From assembly GCA_003263775.1 (NCBI GenBank), contig JYJJ01000056.1, forward strand, positions 62,001 to 126,000: 64,000 bases of DNA, written 5' to 3'. Source of the stretch: Vibrio maritimus (GTDB lineage Bacteria; Pseudomonadota; Gammaproteobacteria; Enterobacterales; Vibrionaceae). Shown here piece after piece: positions 27,251-36,218 of the stretch. The notes under the pieces were generated by a model. That model worked only from the letters and a program-made list of their open reading frames with translations, was not told the DNA's origin and did no database searches. A program made the translations under genes and the position numbers. Numbering within the stretch: position 1 is the stretch's first letter; every line of letters begins with the position of its first letter.

Positions 27251-28177
27251 CTAGTCTCTCCCTTTGAATTTTGGATCAAGTGCATCGCGTAAGCCATCAC
27301 CCAATAAGTTAGCGGCTAGGACAGTAATAAAAATCGCGCAGCCAGGAAATACGGCGGTCCACCAGTATTCAAGGAACAATGACTGTGCATTACCTATCAT
27401 TAAACCCCACTCGATAGTTGGCGGGACTGCACCTAAACCGAGAAAGCTTAGTGCTGCCGCCCAGAGGATCACGTATCCAAAATCCATAGAAACTTGAATC
27501 AAAAGTGGTGTCATGGCATTAGGAAGAAGGTGCTTAAACATAATGGTCAAATGACTCACACCTGCCGCTTGAGCAGACAACACATATTGTTCGCTCCGCA
27601 CACTAATGACTGCGGCACGCAATATTCTTGAGTACCAAGGGAACCAAGACAGGGCGATGGCAAACATCACATTCAACAATCCTGGGCCAAGTATTGCTAT
27701 CATGCAGATAGGTAGCAGCATCGGAGGGAAAGCGAGAAACACGTCGGAGATTCGCATTAAACAACCATCCACTTTGCCACCGACATAGCCTGCAACCAAA
27801 CCAATTGGCAGTCCGATTAGCAGCGCCAAGATCACCGTAATAATCCCGACCGATAGTGATGTTCTAGCGCCATAGAGAATTTGAGAGAAGATGTCTCTAC
27901 CCAAATTATCAGTACCAAACCAATGAAGCGCATTAGGCGATTGTAGCTTGTGGGCAAAATTCATTTTTGCCGGATCATAAGGAGCTAGCCAAGGCGCAAA
28001 AATCGCCATCACAATCAAAGAAATAAAAATGAACGCGCCGATATAAAGTAGCGGATTGTTCTTAGCGTTATACCAGAGTTTACGAACACGAGTTTGCCAT
28101 ACGTGTACGTGTTCCATGGCAGGCACTGAATCAGTAGTCAATTCTATACTCGCTGCCTGTGTGGGTGGTTTATTCAT
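27251..28177 (-). CDS. Peptide-type ABC permease, OppC/DppC-like
   Basis: 308 residues. The N-terminal tail is followed by a first helix (ISLIVMAIFAPWLAPYDP) and the periplasmic LHWFGTDNLGRDIFSQILYGARTSL signature of the OppC family. The EAA loop for contact with the ATPases reads SAQAAGVSHLTIMFKHLLPNAMTPLLIQ. Five to six membrane helices. It is adjacent to the second permease (1 base apart) and abuts the ATPase gene, so the usual B-C-D-F gene order is preserved. Confidence 0.92.
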   Translation of the reverse strand: MNKPPTQAASIELTTDSVPAMEHVHVWQTRVRKLWYNAKNNPLLYIGAFIFISLIVMAIFAPWLAPYDPAKMNFAHKLQSPNALHWFGTDNLGRDIFSQILYGARTSLSVGIITVILALLIGLPIGLVAGYVGGKVDGCLMRISDVFLAFPPMLLPICMIAILGPGLLNVMFAIALSWFPWYSRILRAAVISVRSEQYVLSAQAAGVSHLTIMFKHLLPNAMTPLLIQVSMDFGYVILWAAALSFLGLGAVPPTIEWGLMIGNAQSLFLEYWWTAVFPGCAIFITVLAANLLGDGLRDALDPKFKGRD

Positions 28178-28178
28178 A

Positions 28179-29198
28179 TTACGCCTCCGGAGACAGTCTT
28201 GGGTCGACGGTGAAGTACAGTAGGTCGATGACGAAATTCACTAACAAATAGCTCGAAGACAGAATTAGTGTGACACCCATTACGGCAGGAAAGTCATTGG
28301 TAATGACCGATTCCACGACATAACGACCTATACCTGGCCAATCAAAAATCGACTCAACTATCACACTGTTACCCAGCATAAAACCGTAAGTTAGACCAAT
28401 AACCGTAAGCAGCGGTACGAGCGTCGCTTTCAGTGCATAAAAGAAGTAAATCTTGGAGTGACTCAACCCAAAGGCATGACCTGTGCGAATGTAATCCTGG
28501 TTTAGGACCTCCACCATCAAATTGCGTGTGGTTCGGACAAAAATAGCAAAGGTGGCAAGGCTAAGCGTGAGTACCGGTAGGGTTAGATGCTGCACTGCGC
28601 TTTTAAAGGCCGTCCAATCACCGGCCAATAAAGTATCCACAGTAAACAGCCCTGTGATGGTGGTAAACTGCGCATCAATCAGTATATGAGAATCGATTCT
28701 TCCTTGAAGAGGGAACCAGTTCAAAACGCCATAGAACAGCATTTGTAACAAGATGGCGAGAAAAAATGATGGAATCGCGATACCGACAATAGACACGCCG
28801 CGCGCCATTTGATCGACCGGCGTTTTATTTCGAATCGCCGCCCAAACCCCAAGTGGGATACCAGTACATAACGAGATACCAATGGCGATGGTGACTAACT
28901 CGATGGTCGCCATCATATGCTTAATAATTTCGGATTTAACTTCTTGACCGGTGCGTAAGCTCTTTCCAAAATCACCTGTCGCGGCTTGAGAAAGGTAAGA
29001 CACAAATTGATGCCATAATGGTTTATCCAATCCCAACTCTTGCTTGGCGATAGCGATTTGTTCCACTGTTGGTTTGGCTCCGAGCATCATTTCAACAGGA
29101 GATGAAGGCAGCACTCTGGTTAAAAAAAAGGTAATGACCAAAATGCCGATCATAATGCCTACTAGCGTTAGCGATCGCCTAAAAATGTAATTTCTCAT
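28179..29198 (-). CDS. Peptide-type ABC permease, OppB/DppB-like
   Basis: 339 residues. Helix 1 starts YIFRRSLTLVGIMIGILVITFFLTRVLPSSP. QELGLDKPLWHQFVSYLSQAATGDFGKSLRTGQEV is the long periplasmic region typical of DppB. The EAA loop reads IRTGHAFGLSHSKIYFFYALKATLVPLLTV, and the end has SIFDWPGIGRYVVESV. The gene lies 80 bases after the binding-protein gene, with a partial-terminator hairpin between them, as is common in such operons. Confidence 0.92.
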   Translation of the reverse strand: MRNYIFRRSLTLVGIMIGILVITFFLTRVLPSSPVEMMLGAKPTVEQIAIAKQELGLDKPLWHQFVSYLSQAATGDFGKSLRTGQEVKSEIIKHMMATIELVTIAIGISLCTGIPLGVWAAIRNKTPVDQMARGVSIVGIAIPSFFLAILLQMLFYGVLNWFPLQGRIDSHILIDAQFTTITGLFTVDTLLAGDWTAFKSAVQHLTLPVLTLSLATFAIFVRTTRNLMVEVLNQDYIRTGHAFGLSHSKIYFFYALKATLVPLLTVIGLTYGFMLGNSVIVESIFDWPGIGRYVVESVITNDFPAVMGVTLILSSSYLLVNFVIDLLYFTVDPRLSPEA

Positions 29199-29232
29199 AA
29201 CTACTTACCACTGTGTCTTCAATGACGTTGAA

Positions 29233-29255
29233 AAGAAGCACCGCTATCGGTGCCT
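29233..29255 (-). terminator. Intra-operon attenuating hairpin between binding protein and permease genes
   Basis: GCACCG at 29238-29243 and CGGTGC at 29248-29253 with a CTAT loop; read on the minus strand it is followed by TTCTTTT. Such a hairpin typically lowers downstream expression so that binding protein exceeds permease. Confidence 0.55.
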
Positions 29256-29278
29256 CTTTCTGAGCTCCTGCTCGCTGA

Positions 29279-30814
29279 TTATTTTGAGAGTTGGTAGAAG
29301 AATGTGGCCGCGTAAGCTGGGTTTGGCGTGACACCTTCAATCTCTTTGTGGTGGATAATGCGCCCCTTCAAATCGGCATAGAAGATAGCTACCGCATCAT
29401 CAATAAGCATTTTCTGAGCCTGTTGATAATAGTTGGAAGCCTGAGCTTTGTCGGTTGGCTCTGCCGCCACACCCTTATCCACCAAGGAGTCGTAATTGAC
29501 GTTAGAATAGTGAGATAAGTTGAACGATGGGGTTTCTTCAGTTTTAAACAGACCGATCAACCAATCAGATGGTGTCGCGTACGTTGGCCACCACGTCATA
29601 GACTGTAGGTTCGGCGCTGTTTTTAAGTTCTTTGCATCATTCCAAATCTTGCCCCATGGTCCCGGCTTGAGGTTCAGTGTTACACCGATCTGACGCAGGT
29701 TCTCTTGATACATCAGGAGGGCATTTTTATAGGCTTCTGAAGAGTTAATGTAGGCAGCATCCAGAACCCAGTCTTTTTTCGGAATGCCTGATTGTTCAAG
29801 CAACGATTTGGCTTGCTTAAGGTCGAACGCAGGGTTTTCTTGACCTTCCATCGCTCCCCACATAGTACCGGGGACAATACCGTTCGGAATGGTTGCCCCG
29901 CCCGCATAGATATAATCCACGACGGATTGGTAGTCCCAAGCATGAAGCAGTGCTTTACGAAACTCTAAATTATCTGTCGGGTATTTTTGGGTATTGATTA
30001 AGAACTGCGAGTTCTTCCATGATGGAGTATCAATCACTTTGACATCAGGATGCTTTGCAAGTGACTCCACAAGATCGGCGGATGGCAAGCTGATAAAATC
30101 GGCATCTCCTGCTTTAATCATCTGCACTTGCGTCGCTGGATTTGAGACATATTTCAGCACCACGCGATCAAGCTGATCGTCTTGCCAACCTCCCCAATAC
30201 TGCTCATTTTGCTCTAAAATGACTTGCTGCCCCTTCTCCCATTGGGTGACTTGATACGGCCCCGTTCCTGCAGCATTGCCCTGATTAAACCAGTCAGTTC
30301 CTTTATTGGCAGCCGCTGGTGAATAGATATAGGCACCGTATTGTGATGAGGCAATAAGATCGATAGGCGATGGCTTCTCCGTTTTGATGACGAGCGTAGT
30401 CGCGTCAGGTGTCGTAATTTCCATCTTAGGCCAAATATAGTAGGCCCCTTTTTTCATAGCGACGGTGCGCTCTATAGAAAATTTGGCAGCTTCGGAGTCA
30501 AATGCCGTGCCGTCGTGAAACTGCACACCTTCTCTTAGCTGGAACGTCCACGTTAAGCCGTCATCACTCACACTCCAGCTCTTTGCTAGTGCTGGACTGA
30601 AGGTCTCTTTTGAGCCAGGAGGGTTATACCAGACCAATGGTTCGTAGACATTACTAAGCATGATGACTTCGGTAGAAAAGGCAACCGCAGGATCCCAATC
30701 TTTTATATCGGTATATGTGGCAAATGTCGCTGTGTTGAGCGCAGAGGCATGTGTATAACCAGTCGCGAGCGTCAGTAGCGCAATAGCAGTCAATTTATGT
30801 TTGCGTAATAACAT
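29279..30814 (-). CDS. Family 5 periplasmic solute-binding protein (Opp/Dpp-like)
   Basis: 511 residues with a signal peptide (residues 1-23, LLTLATGYTHA). Contains the family 5 signature around SNVYEPLVWYNPPGSKETFSPALAKSWSVSDDGLTWTFQLREGVQFHDGT and FDSEAAKFSIERT. It feeds the permeases OppB/C-like. Family 5 proteins bind peptides, nickel, opines or small cationic compounds, so the ligand is not defined. The adjacent amidase and GABA-type genes suggest a small amide or opine-like nitrogen source. It is the first gene of a six-gene minus-strand operon ending with the amidase. The ribosome site AAGGA precedes the ATG. Confidence 0.9.
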   Translation of the reverse strand: MLLRKHKLTAIALLTLATGYTHASALNTATFATYTDIKDWDPAVAFSTEVIMLSNVYEPLVWYNPPGSKETFSPALAKSWSVSDDGLTWTFQLREGVQFHDGTAFDSEAAKFSIERTVAMKKGAYYIWPKMEITTPDATTLVIKTEKPSPIDLIASSQYGAYIYSPAAANKGTDWFNQGNAAGTGPYQVTQWEKGQQVILEQNEQYWGGWQDDQLDRVVLKYVSNPATQVQMIKAGDADFISLPSADLVESLAKHPDVKVIDTPSWKNSQFLINTQKYPTDNLEFRKALLHAWDYQSVVDYIYAGGATIPNGIVPGTMWGAMEGQENPAFDLKQAKSLLEQSGIPKKDWVLDAAYINSSEAYKNALLMYQENLRQIGVTLNLKPGPWGKIWNDAKNLKTAPNLQSMTWWPTYATPSDWLIGLFKTEETPSFNLSHYSNVNYDSLVDKGVAAEPTDKAQASNYYQQAQKMLIDDAVAIFYADLKGRIIHHKEIEGVTPNPAYAATFFYQLSK

Positions 30815-31212
30815 AATGCTTCCTTGTAATTATTTGACCAGAGTAAGGCCTTGTTTGTTTACTTCCTGTTCAAGACATTTAAAAAATAGCGCTCAGGGTA
30901 ACTATCGAGTAGTACCAGTTGAGGTTATCGTTGGATCCAGATTTGTTAACAACCATGAAGAACGGATTTATTTCTATCGACCAGTATTCAACTGGCAAGT
31001 AACTTACATTCCCCTCCTACTGGAATAGTCATTTACATCGAAAAATAGAAAAGTATCAGCCTATATACTTAGTCAAATGAAATGTTTAGCGATATATATC
31101 GAACGGTAGAAAGTAAAACCAATTCCCTTGCTAGAGCGGCCTCTTACTTTCGTGAATAAAAGAAAATTAAAAATTAACAAACTTGTGACATTTATCTCAA
31201 CCACATTTCGAC
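30815..31212 (-). promoter_or_regulatory. Leader of the importer operon with paired TGGTACCAG-like motifs
   Basis: 398 bases without a gene between the MocR-like gene and the binding-protein gene, both on the minus strand. TAGTACCAG at 30910-30918 and TGGATCCAG at 30932-30940 are 22 bases apart, about two helical turns. The same motif and spacing occur in front of gabD (35982-36079). This is a probable binding region for the MocR-like regulator. A small plus-strand reading frame here has no ribosome site and is not considered real. Confidence 0.5.
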
Positions 31213-33018
31213 TTAGCAAGATGGTATTGATGCCTTTGGCAGTAGCGTTCCCTTCGAAACCAAAAGGCCATTTTCATCAAAGCGGTAAAGAGTATTGTTA
31301 TGGCGGACTAGTCTTTGCCTTCGCACGTCGGAAAATTGCCATTTCTTCCACTGAATACACAAAGTGTCTTCTTCTAACCACCAATAGCCTTCGTCCTCAT
31401 CATTGGGGCGATTGGACATACCGTGCATTCGACCATCTTGCTGAAACGTCACTTTGTAAGGAATGTTGAAGCAGTCGGTGGTGCAAATTATGTAATCATC
31501 GACCACCTCTCTGACTTCCGAAGCCTCCAGCCGTTGTCCTTGTACCGTTTCGAAGGAGTCATCGGGCATGATATGTTGAGCCAGAAGCGCTAAGCGTTTG
31601 ATGCCCTCTCGGATATCGCTTTCGTCGATAGAGTTGAAACTGAGTCGAATCCCATTTTTCTTTGCGTTAGAAAAATAATACTTCTCACCAGAATTGATCA
31701 AAATGCCATGCTGCTGAGCCACTTTGGCTAACCTATTGGCATCAAAACCTGGTTTATAGTCGATCCAAAAAGCAGTGCCAGATAATGCAGAGGCGACCCC
31801 TGACTGTGGAAAATAGAAATTGAGCGCCTTTTCCATAGTGAGCCATTTACTGCGATAACGAGTCAGAAGTCGGTGTATCAATGAATCGTAGTAACCCAAC
31901 TTAAGAAACAGAGCCAGAGTCTGACAGTTATTCTTTGGGGGGCAAGTGTGATTGCGCTGTTGAAGGCGTTTCGCCAATTCGATGAAAGGAGGGGCAGCGA
32001 CAATAAAGCCCAGCCTCAGACCCGGTGCGATTGTAGAAGAGAAGCTTGAAAGGTAAATAATCCGCTCACTATCAATCTCACCTTTCAGTGCGGGAATGTC
32101 TTCATCAATAAAGTTCGTTTCATGTTCAAAATCATCTTCGATAACCAGAAAATCGTGCTCCTCAGCAGCTTTAAGCAATGCTTGTCTTCTTTGCTTCGAC
32201 ATTCGCACTGTGGTAGGAAACTGGTTACTCGGAGTGACATAAACTAAATCGCATGAATGCAGTGACTCGTTAATTACGGCTCCTTGTTCATCGATATCAA
32301 TAGGGATGACATGATCTGTTTTTGCTCCCAACTGATTCACCGCTTCTGGGTATCCCGGATTTTCGATACCAACTGTCGTGCTCCCATCAGTCAGTAAGCG
32401 GCTGATGAGGTTTAAACTATGCTGCGTTCCCATGGTAACCATGATCTGGTTGTGCTGAGCGAACACTCCTCGTCGGGGCAACACTCTCGTCCTAATTTGC
32501 TCAATCAGTTCGTCATAATTCTCAAACTCAGACGTCCAACGTTTACTGTTGATTTTGTTCAACGACTGAATGGCACATTTACGCCATTCAGCCACAGGAA
32601 ATGTTGTCTCATCCACCATCCCATGAATAAAGCGATAGGGATATTCACTTAGCTCTTGCGGAGATGGCGTAGCCTCCAGCGAGGTAAGCTTGACATAGTT
32701 TTTCCAGGGCAGAGTCTGATGTTGGTCATTTGTCGTACGTTGAATAGGCTTAATATTGAGCTCGGGATTAATGTAGTAACCCTTACGTTCACGCGAAACA
32801 AAAAAGCCCTCAGCATTGAGCTGCTCGTAGACTCTAAGGATAGTGTTTCGGGATACTTTAAGGTTGGTGGCTAACTTTCGGGAAGACGTGATAGGTACGT
32901 TTCTATCTAGAAAGCCGCTCGTGATCGCATGCGTAATACCCGTTTTGATTTGGTCTTGCAGTGACAAGGATAGGCTGGGATCGATTTGAATGTACTTCTC
33001 TAACACTGCAAGCCTCAA
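31213..33018 (-). CDS. MocR/GabR-like regulator lacking the PLP lysine, with extra C-terminal domain
   Basis: 601 residues. The GntR winged helix is at about 20-85 (SSRKLATNLKVSRNTILRVYEQLNAEG). A fold-I aminotransferase-like domain covers ~115-480, with MVTMGTQHSLNLIS, GIENPGYPEA, YVTPSNQFPTTVRMS and the pyridine-contact region VIEDDFEHE. In MocR proteins the Schiff-base Lys lies in SFSKTLAPGLRLGY. Here the segment is SSFSSTIAPGLRLGF with Ser328 in place of Lys, and the Tyr of EDDY is Phe297. Residues ~487-601 form an extra domain rich in Trp and aromatic residues (GYWWLEEDTLCIQWKKW), absent from ordinary MocR. It probably controls the importer and gabDT, sensing something other than a PLP aldimine. 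Confidence 0.82.
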   Translation of the reverse strand: MRLAVLEKYIQIDPSLSLSLQDQIKTGITHAITSGFLDRNVPITSSRKLATNLKVSRNTILRVYEQLNAEGFFVSRERKGYYINPELNIKPIQRTTNDQHQTLPWKNYVKLTSLEATPSPQELSEYPYRFIHGMVDETTFPVAEWRKCAIQSLNKINSKRWTSEFENYDELIEQIRTRVLPRRGVFAQHNQIMVTMGTQHSLNLISRLLTDGSTTVGIENPGYPEAVNQLGAKTDHVIPIDIDEQGAVINESLHSCDLVYVTPSNQFPTTVRMSKQRRQALLKAAEEHDFLVIEDDFEHETNFIDEDIPALKGEIDSERIIYLSSFSSTIAPGLRLGFIVAAPPFIELAKRLQQRNHTCPPKNNCQTLALFLKLGYYDSLIHRLLTRYRSKWLTMEKALNFYFPQSGVASALSGTAFWIDYKPGFDANRLAKVAQQHGILINSGEKYYFSNAKKNGIRLSFNSIDESDIREGIKRLALLAQHIMPDDSFETVQGQRLEASEVREVVDDYIICTTDCFNIPYKVTFQQDGRMHGMSNRPNDEDEGYWWLEEDTLCIQWKKWQFSDVRRQRLVRHNNTLYRFDENGLLVSKGTLLPKASIPSC

Positions 33019-33084
33019 CGATTGATTATCTTATCAACAGTATTGGTTAACGAATTGTTATTTTCCGAGACCAAGATCGCGCGT

Positions 33085-33137
33085 TGTATTGGAACCTGAT
33101 TCACAACTGTAAATACGTGACTCAGATTCCAAATACA
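33085..33137. promoter_or_regulatory. Imperfect inverted repeat upstream of the MocR-like gene
   Basis: TGTATTGGAACCTG starting at 33085 and CAGATTCCAAATACA at 33123-33137 are imperfect inverted arms in the 225-base gap between gabT and the regulator gene. TTGGAACCTG resembles the TGGTACCAG motif of the other control regions, so autoregulation is possible. Confidence 0.35.
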
Positions 33138-33243
33138 CCATCAATTCATAGAGTTAGTTAACTCTCACTAGGCCAAGCAAGGTCTTACGGCGACTGAGTC
33201 AAATTTTGATTGATGATTTTCGTAAGGCATTGATAAACGGTCA

Positions 33244-34478
33244 TTAGCCTTTTTCGATCGTCTCACTATCAATAGTTAGCGGCGGCAGGAAACGGATGAC
33301 ATTACCTTTAACGCCACAAGATAAAATGATCACACCTTGCTGCGCACAGGCTGTTACCAATTGCTTGGTGACGTGCGCAAGTGGCTCTCCATTCCGCGGA
33401 TTATCCAGCTCTATCGCTATCATAGCGCCAACTTGCCGCACCTCACTAATACACGGCAGCTCTCTGCGCATGGCGCTGAGTTTGTCCTTAAACAACTGCC
33501 CTATTTCTACCGCACGATGGCACAATTGTTCTTGCTCAATTATCTCAAGAACACTAAGAGCAGCAGTGCAAGCTAATGGAGAACCGGCATAGGTGCCACC
33601 TAAGCCGCCAGGCAGAGCACTGTCCATAATGTCAGCTTTGCCAACCACAGCCGAGATAGGGAACCCCCTGCTATTCCTTTTGCCATGGTGGTAATGTCTG
33701 GCACCAACTCGGTATGACTGGAGGCAAACATGGCTCCCGTACGAGCAAAACCAGTTTGGATTTCATCGCATATGAGCACGATACCGTGTTCATCACACAA
33801 TGCTCTTATCGCTTCTGTCCAAGCTTTTGGCGCGGCATAAAATCCACCTTCACCTTGAATCGGTTCAAAAATAATTGCAGCAACACGAGAAGGCTCTATA
33901 TCCGCCTTCAATAAATCGTTGAGCGCTTCAAGGCTTTGTTCAACGGAGATGCCATGAAGGGCATTAGGAAACGGAGCGTGGTAAATCTCGTTCGGGAATG
34001 GGCCAAAGCCCGTTTTGTAAGGGTTTACCTTTCCAGTTAACCCCATGCACATGTTAGTTCGACCGTGAAAACCGCCTTTAAATGCAATAACGCCACTGCG
34101 CTTAGTGTGCGCGCGAGCAATTTTCACTGCGTTTTCAACCGCCTCTGCGCCCGTCGTCAAAAACACGGCCTTTTTATCAAATTCTCCAGGCGCTAGCTGA
34201 GTGAGTTTTTCAGCCAATGTGACGAAGCTGGTATAGGGCGTCACCATAGCGCAGGTATGGCTGAATTGTTGCAACTGCTCCGTTACCGAAGCAACAATTT
34301 TCGGATGTGAGTGACCCGTGTTAGTAACGGCGATGCCTGATGCAAAATCAATATACTGATTGCCTTCAATATCCGTTAACATCGCGTTGTGGGCTTGCTC
34401 AATGTAAATAGGGACGAGGTTACCCATACCTTGTGCAATAACCGCGTCTTTTCTTTTTTGCCAATCTAGATTGCTCAT
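33244..34478 (-). CDS. gabT: 4-aminobutyrate aminotransferase-like enzyme (one frameshift)
   Basis: Class-III aminotransferase, 411 codons after repair. It transfers the amino group of GABA (or a related omega-amino acid) to 2-oxoglutarate, giving succinate semialdehyde. Key blocks: YIDFASGIAVTNTGHSHPKI, LTTGAEAVENAVKIARAHTKRSGVIAFKGGFHGRT, IIFEPIQGEGGFY, ICDEIQTGFARTG and the PLP-lysine segment TTMAKGIAGG. One base is missing from a run of five at 33664-33668; restoring it gives KGIAGGFPISAVVGKADIMDSALPGGLGGTYAGSP. It starts 21 bases downstream of gabD on the same strand. Confidence 0.88.
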
Positions 34479-34498
34479 TTTCTTTCCTTCGCTGAGAG

Positions 34499-35928
34499 TT
34501 AAAGATTACCGAAACAGACGTACTTGGTGTTGAGGTACTCTTCGATTCCTTGTTTTGCACCTTCCCGGCCGAAACCGGATTGTTTGATACCGCCAAATGG
34601 AGCGACTTCAGTGGAAATAATGCCCTCATTGATACCAACCATTCCAAACTCTAAGGCATCAGCCACCCTGAACGCGCGTTGAATATCTTTGGTATAGAAA
34701 TAGCTAGCCAAGCCATAGATAGTGTCATTGCACTGCTCGATAAGGTCACCTTCATCTTTAAATCGGATCACAGGCGCGATGGGGCCAAAGATTTCGGTTT
34801 GCACAATGTCCATGTCGCGGGTGACATTGGTTAGTACGGTTGGCTGTAAATAGTTGCCCGTTAACTTATCGCCGCCATATTGCAGATTGGCACCTTGCTG
34901 CAACGCAGCAGAAATGAGCGCTAAGATGCTGTCTTTCGCTTTACTATCAATCAAGGGGCCCACATGGGTATCGGCTTCCAAGCCATAGCCCACATTCAGC
35001 TGTGAGACAGCAGAAACAAATTGGTCAACGAACTCATCATAGATAGCGTCTTGAACATAAAAGCGATTGGCGCAGACACACGTCTGCCCTGCATTTCGGA
35101 ACTTAGACGCGACTGCGCCTTGAACAGCACTCGAAATATCCGCATCCTCAAAGACAACAAAAGGCGCGTTGCCGCCAAGCTCCATCGAGGTACGTTTTAT
35201 GGTGTCTGCGGTTTGTTTAAGTAATGTGCGGCCTACCTCTGTGGAGCCTGTAAAAGACAGTTTCTTGATGTCTTCATGCTGACAGAGTAGGTCACCAACC
35301 AGCACTGAAGAGTGATTATTAATGACAAACAGCAGATCTTTGGGAAGGCCAGCTTGATACGCAAGTTCTGCAATGGCGTAAGCGACAGCGGCGTTTGGTT
35401 TGCAGGTTTCACAATGCAGCTGCAACCCGCTGCTAATGCCGGCGCCACCTTACGAGTGATCATGGCAATAGGAAAGTTCCAAGGAGTGATAGCCGCCGTC
35501 ACTCCTATCGGTTGCTTAGTGGTCATCAAGCGTTTACCCATGGCAGGTGCAGGTATAGTGTCGCCGTAGGTACGTTTGGCTTCCTCAGCAAACCACTTAA
35601 TGAAACTGGCACCATAAACCACTTCACCTTTGGCTTCGAGCAGCGGTTTGCCTTGCTCAAGCGTCATGATTTGCGCTAGCTCATCACTGTGCTCAATCAC
35701 CAGCTCGAACCACTTATTTAAAATGGCAGCGCGATGGCTGGCAGTGGTATTTTGCCATTCTTGTTGCGCTACTTTAGAGCATTGTATTTTGTGGTTAATT
35801 TCTTCAATAGAAACCGACGGGATATAGCCAACAATAGAGTCATCGTGTGGGTTATAAACCGTAATTGAGTGGTCAGTTTGATGATTAAATGCAGCGAGCA
35901 GTTCATTATTAAGTGTATATTCCATCAT
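34499..35928 (-). CDS. gabD: Succinate-semialdehyde dehydrogenase-like (one frameshift)
   Basis: NAD(P)+-dependent aldehyde dehydrogenase, 476 codons after repair. Landmarks: [55 protein letters not shown], the Glu of SMELGGNAPFVVFEDAD, the catalytic Cys in RNAGQTCVCANRF and the C-terminal PFGGIKQSGFGREG. The CVCANRF pattern is that of GabD-type SSADH. The break near 35382 is one missing base (TPLS|AYAIAELAYQAG after repair). Two in-frame Mets begin the protein. It oxidises the aldehyde from GabT to succinate. The control region upstream holds four repeats of a GGTACCA-type motif. Confidence 0.88.
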
Positions 35929-35981
35929 TCATTCTCCCAACTAATATAAGTTTGAGAATAGGCGAATCGGTTTGCTCGGTT

Positions 35982-36079
35982 TAGTACCAGTTAGCACTAT
36001 TTTCTGGTACCAGATTAAGACGATTCATGGCAGATATAACCTTTCGCTGGTACCACGAAATAGTAGCAACTGGTACCTA
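35982..36079. promoter_or_regulatory. Four GGTACCA direct repeats upstream of gabD
   Basis: TAGTACCAG at 35982, TGGTACCAG at 36005, TGGTACCAC at 36048 and TGGTACCTA at 36071. They form two pairs, each pair 23 bases apart, and the pairs are 43 bases apart. Direct repeats of a TACCA-type core are what GabR/MocR regulators bind. The site lies in the 290-base divergent gap between gabD (minus) and the secreted hydrolase gene (plus). A matching pair precedes the importer operon at 30910-30940. Confidence 0.6.
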
Positions 36080-36218
36080 TCACCCATTTTGGCTTTTCTA
36101 TTATTAGTTCGATTGTGAGCCGTTAAATGTGTGCGACACTAATTGCCGATTTCTATGTTTCGCAATCATAAAGTCCCTATTCAGGGAAGAACATTGACTT
36201 TATATTTGGAGAAATAGA

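Noticed and set aside
30801..31028. 75-residue plus-strand frame in the importer leader
   Set aside because: No ribosome site, overlaps the signal peptide of the binding protein and the motif pair.
31128..31469. 113-residue plus-strand frame overlapping the end of the MocR-like gene
   Set aside because: Antisense shadow of the regulator gene; composition follows the gene on the other strand.
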